Positions 54,595 through 63,453 of a stretch of DNA of 64,000 nucleotides are shown piece after piece. Position 1 is the first letter of the stretch; each line of letters begins with the position of its first letter. The stretch is from Edaphochlamys debaryana (lineage: Eukaryota; Chlorophyta; Chlorophyceae; Chlamydomonadales), in contig JAEHOE010000209.1 of NCBI GenBank assembly GCA_016858145.1, forward strand, positions 67,001 through 131,000. The letters run 5' to 3'. The notes under the pieces were generated by a model. It worked only from the letters and a program-made list of their open reading frames with translations. It was not told the origin of the DNA and ran no database searches. A program made the position numbers and the translations under genes.

Positions 54595-57500
54595 ATGGCT
54601 AGCGGTCTCACTCCTTCGGCACTAAATTCCTTGGCGGCGTTCGACCCCAAGTCCGTCACGGCATCCGATTGGTTGGATCAAGTGGAGTGCCATGGCGAAG
54701 CATTCCGCTGGAATGAACAGGATCGTTTGACGGCCGCGCGCTGTCGGTTGGGGCCGGATGCTTCAGCCTGGGCAAAATGTGTACCCCAGCGTCTTACTAG
54801 CTGGGCGGATTTCCGTGCCGCATTAACCGAGCGTTATGCCGTACGGGATGAGGTCCTGTACTATCGTCTAGCCAACTGCAAGCAAGGGAAGCGGGAGAGC
54901 GTGCGGGATTACGCCGACCGTTTTTGGGGATTGCTAACGCAGTTGGGGCTGGATGGGGTGAGGGATCTGTCTCACATGCACAACTTTATTAGGGGGTTAC
55001 ACCCAGAGATCTCCGATACTATGTACTTGTTCCGTCCACGGGATCTAGATCAAGCCATCGACAGCGCTAGCTACGCTGCCGAAAGTGCGAAATATCCACG
55101 GGGTGATAATGATACAGCCTCTGCTAGTGACACCCGTGAACCCCGTTCCCCGCGCCCTACCCCTGCCCCCCAGGCCAATACCCAGACCTCAAGAACCGTT
55201 CGTTTCGACCAAGATCAAGAGAGGGGCAGGGGCAGGGATGACCGAGCACCTTACGATGCTCCCCCAGCTAGGCAGCAACGCTTTGACGTTAGCAACTCCC
55301 AGCCTAGGAGGGATTTAAGGACCCGTTGGCCCGACAATGGCCGAGATAGGAACCCCGGCCGTAATAATGACCGGCGGTTTGGGAATGGGCAGTCACGGTC
55401 CTTCCAGGACGCCAGGGAAAGGCAAAGTGATAGGAAGCAGATAGCCGACTTGTCTCGTCAGATGAGCAATCTCACGCTAGCTATCACTGGTGCCCAATTT
55501 GGCAACAATGCCAACCGAGGTCAAGCCCGGTCTGGCTCGTCAACCCGTGCCCCCTTTCGCCCTCCCCCTCCCCGCAGGTCCGGCAGTTCCGTCTACTTGA
55601 TACAAACTGAGATGACCTATGGTGATAAATCTTCAAACAGCAACACGGAGCGGTCATGGGGTCTCGACCGGGGTTGTTCACCCGACCGGCTCCATGACAC
55701 CTGTGGGTCGGGCGAGGAGGTCTTCCATACCTACCGCCCTCAAGACTTTGAGGTCTTTATGAAGCGGGTCGGCGAGTTCGACAACACCACCTTGCCTCGA
55801 AAGCGAGTCGCCTTCTCGCCCGAGCAAGTGGTGGTGGGGGGTCAGCCCTCCGGTCGCTCGCCGTCCGCGCCTGCGCCTTTAGGCCAGAAGGCCGCAAGTC
55901 CGGCGACGCCCAGTGCAGGTTTACCAGCACGACCGGCTGTTCCAAGCCAGGCTACCCCGCTCGCCCGTGCTCCTAGTGCCCCAACGGCACCGGGCACGCC
56001 AGCCAACCACGCCCCTCGCCCATCAGGGCCTGGTCGGCCTGGGGCCTACGGCGACGCCAATGACTGGCGTGGCAACCAGCCGCCGCGCTCCCCCTCGCCG
56101 GGCGCTCCAGGGCGTTTCAACGAGTGGCCTCGCAGGGATGCGAACGCCAATCAAGGGCCCAGCCGTCCGGGTTTTGCTTCGGGATCCGGTGGCCGCACCC
56201 CTGAGCGGCCCTGGAAAACCCGACAGCCCGGCGAGCCGTTAGGGCGCACGGACCCTGTGCCCAACGGCGATCCCTTTGAGACGGAGCGGCAGTTGGCCGC
56301 TGACATCGTCAATAAAATCGTACGGCACGCCGTACCTTTGGGCACTTTAGCCAACCTCAACATCGTCAACGTGTACAGCAGGGTGGCATCCCAGCTGCAG
56401 GCGCTTATGCGCAAGGCCTCGCAGTCCAACACTGGCGGCGCTACCGTGTCGCTGGTCCAGGGCACTCCCCCGGCCCCTGACGATGAATGGCTTGAAGCCC
56501 TTTGGAGCGGCAAGGCCCCTGTGACCGCCAGCAAGTCCAGGGTTCCCTTGACCCTTGCTGCCTCCGGTACCGATGCCGAAGGCCGGCATTACAAGGTCTG
56601 CCGTGCCCAAATCAAGGTGTTGGATGCGGACGGGCAGTGGACCCAGTTGTCGGCAGTTATCGACAGTGGAGCTAGCGTGAGCATGATTGCCACTCCCGCC
56701 ATTCGCAAGCTTCGCCGCCTAGACGACGTTGAGCCTACCGACATGGCCTTCAGCAATGCGGACGGCTCTCGAACACCTGCCGGCGGCCGCATTCGGGCAC
56801 TGTACACCAGCACCGGTGACATGCACTTCCCCATCAGCCCCTACGTCTCCAACTCCCTTGGGTACGAATTACTACTGGGCTCTGATTGGCTGGATGCAGT
56901 ACAAGCCGACATATCGTACAAGCGGCAGTTGTTGGAATACACCAACGACCAGGGCCTAAGGTCTACACTTCCTATCGACTTCATGAGCACCGCGGTGGCG
57001 CCCGTGCTATCGTGGGACTGCGCCTCCGACACCTCGAGCCTGGAAGGGTTTATGGTGGATGCCGAGATACCACCTTCGGATCTGAGGTTCCATTGGAGAC
57101 GAGTGCTTCCTCGGCGGTGGCGAGTGATCGAGCCTCACCTCTCGGCCTTGGACGTGACCCCCGAGCCAGTGGGGCCTCGCCCCACGCCTTCATCCCCCGT
57201 AGTGGTGGAAGAGATCCGGCCTGAGGCCCCCAGCTCTCCAGTGCTTCCACCGGCTCCCGACCCGGAGCCCCCGCTTGCGGCACAGGGAATCACCCCTGCC
57301 TTGAGCGCGGACTGCTCCCGGGTGGACGAGGAGGTGGTGCTAGCCCCTCAGTGGGCGCGCAAGGATGCTTCCTCGTCGCCCTTGCGGCCCTGGAAGTGCG
57401 GGTCCCCTCGCAACGCCCCGGGTTCCCCCAAGCCCTCGTCGCCTCCGCCGCCAACAGAGGAGCCTTCACTTCCCATTGCCGAGCCCCCTCCAGTCGTGCC

Positions 57501-60500
57501 TCCCTCACCTCCGGATGCACCACCCGCTGAACCAAGCACCGGCACGCCGTGCGAGCCAGGGCTCTCGGAGGACTCTGCACCCAAGGACTCGGAGGCTTCG
57601 CCTTCTGCAAGTCAACCACCTCCCGAGCAAGCTCCTTTTTCCCCTTTGGCCGAGCTCCCACTGTTCATACTGCAACCGCCTCTGGACGGGCTCGTGGCCA
57701 ACCTTCAAGGTATCGACACGCATGACGAGCCAGCGCCTTTTGTGGCCCCGCCTCCCCCGACCACGGTCTTGGCCTCGCCTTTCGCTCACCATCAATCACT
57801 TCCCAGGCCAAGGTCAGAAGCAGAGGAGATGAGGGCAGAAGCCGAGAGGATGACGACCCTTTTGGACAATGTAATGGCTGCGCGAAAACTCCTGGGGCGG
57901 AAGGAGTCGGGGAGGGAGAAGACGTGCCCTCTGCCCCGGCCAAGCAACGTTCCTACCGGTATGGTCTGTCGCCCCGCCGCTCGAACAGGCCCGTCCTCTC
58001 ATCTACCTTCCTCCCAAGCCCGGCGCCCGGCTACGGCGCTGCGTCCGCTCGCGCGAGCCGAGCCGCCCTCCGGCTCGCGACGAGCTATGGTCGGCCAGGT
58101 CCAGGCGCAGAGGTCAAGCCTTTTCTCTTGGATCAGAGCCAACATTGTTCCTGCTCTCGACCCGACGCAATTCCTCTCTACGGAGGAGCGCTACGCAGTG
58201 GCAGCCTCGCTTGATACGGCGCTCACGTACGATGCGACTGCCAGGCTTCAACGCAACATGATGAGCCAACCAGCGGCGCTATTACTAGAGCTTTATGAGC
58301 AGCTCAAGCATAGCAAAGCCCAGCGGTCGCGGGCAGTACATCGCTCATGGCAAACCTACGGCTACAAGCTCATGACCTACGACGAATGGACTCGCGCCTT
58401 GAAAAAGGCAGGTTTCGTCTTTGGCTCAGAATTCACTTGGTCAGGCGACGAGCGACGCCAATATGCACGACCGCCGCCCCTCAGGGCAAACCAAGTCGAC
58501 CGTCTATTTGACATCGTGGATCGCTTGGGTAGTGCATATGACGGGCCAGATGTTATGATGATTACCGACCGGGTGGTACCCGACGCGGGCGCAACTGTCG
58601 CAACCGACTCCAGCGCCCGCGGCGTGCCCACATGCCCCCGAAGCTGGATACGTCAACACCTGATGGTCAAGTTGGGACCACACCTACGCTGGACCCCGGA
58701 TCAGGAGTGTGCCATTTATCAGCACCTCCACGCAGCGGCAAAAAGCGACAGTGCCGCTCGCCGTTTCTCCAACACCGCACGTTCAAAGCTGCACGAAGCT
58801 TGGCTAGCCCTGCGCGAGAGCAAGGCTCTAAAAACCTCAGCCCGAGATTCAGTGCGCAAGGCTTGGAGCCAGGCGGGAAAGACTCACTTCCCCGAGTTCG
58901 GGGAGTGGGTCTCTGCCGTCCTTTCCGCCGGGTGCGGCCTAGGGCCTCACTGTCCTTGGGACCCCAGCGATGCTGAAGCCTGCTGGCCCCAATGGCAGCT
59001 CAAGCCCCAGCAGATGTTGGAGCTCGCCGCCCTCATGTATGGATCTTTGGAGGAGCTTGAGGAAGGCGAGATCTGGGAGTCGCCAAGCGTATCTATGATG
59101 GGTCAAGCGGGGCCTTCGACAGCCCCAAGCGGCGAGCTTCCTGCAGGTCCGCCTTATGACACCACGGCAGACGACGAGTTTCTGCCGTACGAGATCTTGC
59201 CCCTGACCCCCAAGGAGCAGGATTGGCTTGAGCGCTATATCAACAAGGCGCTTAACAACGGCAAGCCCTGGTCGTCAGGCATGGACTGCTACAACATTAC
59301 CAGCAGTCTTAGCAACGCCGCCCGCCACGAAAGCAAGGCCCGCCAACACGAGAATACTGCGCGCGAACACCTTCAATTCGCCCTCCAGTCTCTCGCTATG
59401 GCCGCTTCTCGTCGCGAGGCCGGTCGCTGTTGGGTTGAGAGCGCCTACTCCCTAGGCGGCAACAAGTACTACCCGGAGTGGAAGGATTGGCTCAATGCGG
59501 TGCGGGCGTCGGGATGCGGTCTGGGGCCTCATTGCCCTTGGGACCCTAAGGATGCGGAACGCTGCGAACCTCGCCGGCCCCTCAAGAGTGAGAGTCTAGA
59601 TCTGTTGATCAACTTTCTGAAGCTTGAGAAGCGACGTGGTTCCCCTCCGCCTTCTCCTGCCCATGACACCGCGCCTACGACTCCTCACCCGGGCTACGTG
59701 GACCCCAGCAAACGTCCTAAGCGCCCTAGCGAGCGTTTTTACGCCGAGCATGAGCCTCCACCTGCTGGACGCCCTGAGGGTACCTTCTGGGGTGGACTGC
59801 AGCCCGACACCACCTCCCTCGAAGCTCAACAGTGGCTCGTCGACATCCTTGCAGTCCGTCTGGATCCAAGTGGCAAACTGCGCCACGACGAGTGGAAACG
59901 GGTGGAGACAACACTAAACGCGGCATGCGAGTTTGCTCACGTGGCCACTCGCGTGCGCAGAGTGGCCGAGCACATGTTGGTGGACGTGTACAACCAGCTC
60001 TCGCTTGCACGAGATTTGCGAGCCGAGGGCAAGCGCTTGATGGACCAAGCGTGGCTTCACGGCGGCAACAAGATATGCACGTCACGATCATGGTGGTACC
60101 ATCAATTGTACGAGTTGGGGTGTGGCAATTCCCTCTTCGCCCCTCCTTGGCGCCACGGAGAGGACGGGGCGTTGGACGGGCCCAACGCCCGTCTAAATGC
60201 CCAACAACGTCACGACCTGCACACGCTCATCGAGACCTTGGGTCACAACAACAAGCGCCCCAACGTGTGCCCTGACGAAGCCCCCTCTCCTGCAGCAGAG
60301 GCACCGCCAGCCCAAGCTCACGTGGCCATGATGACATCTGTCTGGAAGAATCCGCTCTTTGAGGAACCCGGACCTTCAGTTTTTCCCTCGCCGGTTTCTT
60401 CTGCCGACCTAGCAGCGTGCTTGCGGTCCCCTGTCTCCGAAGGCGAGCAGGCATGGCTACAAGACATGGTCATGACTGATGCCATACTGGATATCGCTGA

Positions 60501-62196
60501 AGCCCCTGACACGGCAAGCGACGATACCACCCAGCGTAGGTCTTCGCCCCCTTCGCGGCCAACCAGTTCGCTCTTGAAAAAGAGGCCTTTGGAGTCTTCC
60601 ACGTCGCAAGATGGAGCTGACGACCTGCTTTGCTACTCTACTCTCTCCGACACGCCCCCGTTGCCTGAGCAATGCCCAGTGGATGAACCATTCACCAATC
60701 AAGGTCTGCCCACCTGTCCATTGGAGCTGTACAACGATCACGTGAACAGATTGATTAATTGGGTTCAAAGCAACACCCTGGTGCGGTTGGATTCCACTCG
60801 CACATGGACTTCGGAGCAGGACGACACGATAGCCCTGCATCTGATGTTGGCGGCCAGCGACAGCGAATCCGCCCATTGGATGATGATGCCGAGTCTGTAC
60901 GGCGATCTACCCTCAGAGGAGCAAGTGGAGAGGGCCACCAAGCTCAAGAGGCGCGCTGAGCGCTCCTTGCGTTCGGCCTGGAAGGCGGGTGCTAAAGGTC
61001 AGTACCCAAAGTATCGCCAATGGCGTGAGGCGGTGATGGATGCAGGTTGTGGACTTGCCCCGGTACTACCTTGGCGCTCGGAGTTGGAGCCCAGCTTCCC
61101 CAACGGCAAGGATCCTTACCCTCTCACGGCATTTCGCCTAAGGGAGTATGTGAGCATGTTTGCCCCCGAGGGCCCGTGGGGCCCAGCACCGTGGGCTACG
61201 GTTCCTCCCGGCGTCATGATGATGGGTGGCGCAGCGGGCGGCTCCCCAGCGGGCAAGGGAAATGAGGGCAGCGCCCCTTCGCAGGGACCGGTTTCCTCTG
61301 TCCTGCCCGCAGCATTTCGTCAGGCCTTTGCTACCGGCATACTGGAGACGGCTTCAACCCTGGCCAAGATCTCTGCCCAAGGAGCCGGCCAGCAGCCTGA
61401 AAATGCCACGCTGGGCATGCCGTTTGACCCCCTCTGGTCTACCCCTTCCAGTTTTCCTGGGGGCAGTCAAACCCCATGTGAGCCCATTCGGCAACCCATC
61501 TCGCCACGCTCCCAGCCCGCCGTGTGCCAACCTGCTCCAGGTCCAGCGCACACCAAGGGCTCAGGAGTGTCCCTGATGGGAGATCAAGCCCCTGGACCTG
61601 CGCCTGACGGCCCTGAATTGGACTATCAGCATCAGAACGACGCGCCGTGTTTCCTAACCGTGACACACAAGGAGGTGCAGACGCTTCACGAACTGGCTCT
61701 GCATTTCGCCGCCGCCACTTCCGACGAAACTATGGCCGGTTATGCGCTAGGAATAGCTCCCCCGCTGAAGGAGCATCCCGCGTCGCGGCAGCATCGCGAG
61801 GCGCACGCCGATTACCACCTCAAGCGCGGCGAGGCCCTTTGGGACATAGCCTTGCGACTTCGGGAAATTCTAAATCTTCCTTTCGTCACGGAAATTCGTG
61901 TTGCTGAGTCTGAGTACCCGGCCCCGGCGACCGACGACGACAGCCTGAATCCAAGTACGCCTACCGCCGAGCCACTTCATGACGCAAACCCAGCCTGCCA
62001 GATGATGACCAACAACGCACCTTTGAGTCCTGTTCCCTCTGCCAGCGTCAAGCCCGCCAACGGCGTTTCTGATGATCGCGCTTGGGCGGAGTTTAGGCAG
62101 CAGATGATGGCTGCCGCTGAAGCCGAGGCATTACGAGAATTAATGTCAACGCCTAGCGGTAGAAGGGAGACGCCGGATCAAGTGCGGCGACGGTAG
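54595..62196 (+). CDS. Gag-protease polyprotein with repeated unknown modules
   Basis: Single uninterrupted frame of 2,533 codons from ATG to TAG. Residues 1-166 are a retrotransposon Gag (ASDWLDQVECHGEAFRWNEQ; SWADFRAALTERYAVRDEVL; YADRFWGLLTQLGLDGVRDL). Residues 183-335 are Arg/Gly/Gln-rich and probably nucleic-acid binding; no CCHC knuckle is seen. Residues about 640-790 form an aspartic protease (AVIDSGASVSMIATPAIRKL near 689; ELLLGSDWLDAVQADISY). Residues 830-1120 are Pro/Ser-rich. Then follow modules of about 140-150 residues at about 1174-1312, 1349-1495, 1540-1682, 1742-1888 and 2046-2192, with a weaker one at 2360-2442. Each has a helical first half and an end such as GGNKYYPEWKDWLNAVRASG followed by CGLGPHCPWDP. 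Linkers between modules are Pro-rich and repeatedly contain Met-Met. The module matches no family I recognise. The frame continues past the stop. Confidence 0.9.
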   Translation: MASGLTPSALNSLAAFDPKSVTASDWLDQVECHGEAFRWNEQDRLTAARCRLGPDASAWAKCVPQRLTSWADFRAALTERYAVRDEVLYYRLANCKQGKRESVRDYADRFWGLLTQLGLDGVRDLSHMHNFIRGLHPEISDTMYLFRPRDLDQAIDSASYAAESAKYPRGDNDTASASDTREPRSPRPTPAPQANTQTSRTVRFDQDQERGRGRDDRAPYDAPPARQQRFDVSNSQPRRDLRTRWPDNGRDRNPGRNNDRRFGNGQSRSFQDARERQSDRKQIADLSRQMSNLTLAITGAQFGNNANRGQARSGSSTRAPFRPPPPRRSGSSVYLIQTEMTYGDKSSNSNTERSWGLDRGCSPDRLHDTCGSGEEVFHTYRPQDFEVFMKRVGEFDNTTLPRKRVAFSPEQVVVGGQPSGRSPSAPAPLGQKAASPATPSAGLPARPAVPSQATPLARAPSAPTAPGTPANHAPRPSGPGRPGAYGDANDWRGNQPPRSPSPGAPGRFNEWPRRDANANQGPSRPGFASGSGGRTPERPWKTRQPGEPLGRTDPVPNGDPFETERQLAADIVNKIVRHAVPLGTLANLNIVNVYSRVASQLQALMRKASQSNTGGATVSLVQGTPPAPDDEWLEALWSGKAPVTASKSRVPLTLAASGTDAEGRHYKVCRAQIKVLDADGQWTQLSAVIDSGASVSMIATPAIRKLRRLDDVEPTDMAFSNADGSRTPAGGRIRALYTSTGDMHFPISPYVSNSLGYELLLGSDWLDAVQADISYKRQLLEYTNDQGLRSTLPIDFMSTAVAPVLSWDCASDTSSLEGFMVDAEIPPSDLRFHWRRVLPRRWRVIEPHLSALDVTPEPVGPRPTPSSPVVVEEIRPEAPSSPVLPPAPDPEPPLAAQGITPALSADCSRVDEEVVLAPQWARKDASSSPLRPWKCGSPRNAPGSPKPSSPPPPTEEPSLPIAEPPPVVPPSPPDAPPAEPSTGTPCEPGLSEDSAPKDSEASPSASQPPPEQAPFSPLAELPLFILQPPLDGLVANLQGIDTHDEPAPFVAPPPPTTVLASPFAHHQSLPRPRSEAEEMRAEAERMTTLLDNVMAARKLLGRKESGREKTCPLPRPSNVPTGMVCRPAARTGPSSHLPSSQARRPATALRPLARAEPPSGSRRAMVGQVQAQRSSLFSWIRANIVPALDPTQFLSTEERYAVAASLDTALTYDATARLQRNMMSQPAALLLELYEQLKHSKAQRSRAVHRSWQTYGYKLMTYDEWTRALKKAGFVFGSEFTWSGDERRQYARPPPLRANQVDRLFDIVDRLGSAYDGPDVMMITDRVVPDAGATVATDSSARGVPTCPRSWIRQHLMVKLGPHLRWTPDQECAIYQHLHAAAKSDSAARRFSNTARSKLHEAWLALRESKALKTSARDSVRKAWSQAGKTHFPEFGEWVSAVLSAGCGLGPHCPWDPSDAEACWPQWQLKPQQMLELAALMYGSLEELEEGEIWESPSVSMMGQAGPSTAPSGELPAGPPYDTTADDEFLPYEILPLTPKEQDWLERYINKALNNGKPWSSGMDCYNITSSLSNAARHESKARQHENTAREHLQFALQSLAMAASRREAGRCWVESAYSLGGNKYYPEWKDWLNAVRASGCGLGPHCPWDPKDAERCEPRRPLKSESLDLLINFLKLEKRRGSPPPSPAHDTAPTTPHPGYVDPSKRPKRPSERFYAEHEPPPAGRPEGTFWGGLQPDTTSLEAQQWLVDILAVRLDPSGKLRHDEWKRVETTLNAACEFAHVATRVRRVAEHMLVDVYNQLSLARDLRAEGKRLMDQAWLHGGNKICTSRSWWYHQLYELGCGNSLFAPPWRHGEDGALDGPNARLNAQQRHDLHTLIETLGHNNKRPNVCPDEAPSPAAEAPPAQAHVAMMTSVWKNPLFEEPGPSVFPSPVSSADLAACLRSPVSEGEQAWLQDMVMTDAILDIAEAPDTASDDTTQRRSSPPSRPTSSLLKKRPLESSTSQDGADDLLCYSTLSDTPPLPEQCPVDEPFTNQGLPTCPLELYNDHVNRLINWVQSNTLVRLDSTRTWTSEQDDTIALHLMLAASDSESAHWMMMPSLYGDLPSEEQVERATKLKRRAERSLRSAWKAGAKGQYPKYRQWREAVMDAGCGLAPVLPWRSELEPSFPNGKDPYPLTAFRLREYVSMFAPEGPWGPAPWATVPPGVMMMGGAAGGSPAGKGNEGSAPSQGPVSSVLPAAFRQAFATGILETASTLAKISAQGAGQQPENATLGMPFDPLWSTPSSFPGGSQTPCEPIRQPISPRSQPAVCQPAPGPAHTKGSGVSLMGDQAPGPAPDGPELDYQHQNDAPCFLTVTHKEVQTLHELALHFAAATSDETMAGYALGIAPPLKEHPASRQHREAHADYHLKRGEALWDIALRLREILNLPFVTEIRVAESEYPAPATDDDSLNPSTPTAEPLHDANPACQMMTNNAPLSPVPSASVKPANGVSDDRAWAEFRQQMMAAAEAEALRELMSTPSGRRETPDQVRRR

Positions 62197-63453
62197 GAGG
62201 ATTTGGACCAACAACGACGCCGCGCAACGAGCTCGCGGCGGCGGGCTGAGCGTACATTTATAGAATTAATCGGCAACAGGCGGGAGGAGCTTTTGCGAGC
62301 GGCGACTTTCGACGCATCACTCGCCGTCGTACCGTCGCCGCGACCCCCTGCGGCGCAACCCTCTAGCATCGGTGGACTTAACGAAAAGCTCCAGTCGCTG
62401 CCGAGGCCCACCTTGCCCCCCGCTACACCCGAGGAGCGGGCGTGGGTGGACAAGTATGTGACAAACAAGGTTGAGTGGGAGGTGGTGCAAAGGGCCGCCG
62501 CCCAAGCAGCCGACAACGAGGCAAAGTACCGTGTGCTTTTGGACTACGCTTCCCCGGAGCTATCACCCGAACTACAGCAACAACGGTTGACCAAGATCTA
62601 TGCCTACCGTCGGGCCGCCGACAGTGCTATGGAGGTGGCGAGGCAGGCCATGAGCGTGGTCCTGCCCACCTTGCCTAGAATAATCATGGCGAGCCCACCT
62701 CAGACCGACCCACAGGCCTCCGCCGTCGTGCAAGCTCCCGAGGCAGCTATGCTCCTCCCGATGACGTCTTGTGGCGGCGTAATGAGGGCAACAACGGCAA
62801 GTCCTGCCTCTGCGCCCACCAGCGTCACCCCAGCTATTCGCGAGCTACCCGCGCCCTCGCCCGAAGACGAGGTGGCGGAGGCTTTGCTTCGTTTGGGTGG
62901 TATCAGCGAGGCTACCCCCATGCAATCAGATGGAGCCCATGTGTCTATGATGACACCTCCTGATAGCGTCTGGTCGGAGCCCACGTGGAGCGAGAACGGG
63001 CCTCTGACTCAACCCCTCGGCACGTCCCCAATTCCCAGCGGTGATGAGGAGGAAGGGAAGGAAGGAGACACCTCAAGTGGCCGTCCTAGCCGTGTGGCTG
63101 ACCCCTCGCGCGCCCTGCGCGACTGGACCCTGTTCTCCTCATCCTCTCACACCTCCGTGTCTGCTTCTCGACCGCCCACCACGGGATCAGGTGCTCCACG
63201 GCTTGCAGCCCCACCAGTACGAGCGCAGCCAACCCCTTTTGCACACGCAGTACCCACGGTTACGAGTGATAACTTGAGTGCGCGTTGGCGGGAGTTAGGA
63301 CCGAGAGGCGGAGCGTCGAGGGCTAGCAGCGTCCCCATCGTAACAGCTACTACTCCAGAAGTCCCCGGTCGACCTTACGGCCCTGAGCCGCGTCTCCTCC
63401 CGGCAATGCCGAAGGCCCGCGCCGGCCCCGACCCCGTTCGTCCCGAACCTTGA
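62197..63453 (+). CDS. In-frame continuation after UAG
   Basis: The reading frame resumes directly after the TAG at 62194-62196 and stays open for 418 codons to TGA (63451-63453). Its content continues the upstream pattern: Arg-rich RRRATSSRRRAERTF mirrors the VRRR just before the stop, a diverged module begins at EERAWVDKYVTNKVEW, and a linker holds HVSMMTPPDSVWSEP. There is no ATG near the start of this segment, so readthrough of UAG, as in some Gag-Pol polyproteins, or a recent nonsense mutation are the two readings. The C-terminal third is Pro/Ser-rich. Confidence 0.65.
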   Translation, partial: EDLDQQRRRATSSRRRAERTFIELIGNRREELLRAATFDASLAVVPSPRPPAAQPSSIGGLNEKLQSLPRPTLPPATPEERAWVDKYVTNKVEWEVVQRAAAQAADNEAKYRVLLDYASPELSPELQQQRLTKIYAYRRAADSAMEVARQAMSVVLPTLPRIIMASPPQTDPQASAVVQAPEAAMLLPMTSCGGVMRATTASPASAPTSVTPAIRELPAPSPEDEVAEALLRLGGISEATPMQSDGAHVSMMTPPDSVWSEPTWSENGPLTQPLGTSPIPSGDEEEGKEGDTSSGRPSRVADPSRALRDWTLFSSSSHTSVSASRPPTTGSGAPRLAAPPVRAQPTPFAHAVPTVTSDNLSARWRELGPRGGASRASSVPIVTATTPEVPGRPYGPEPRLLPAMPKARAGPDPVRPEP

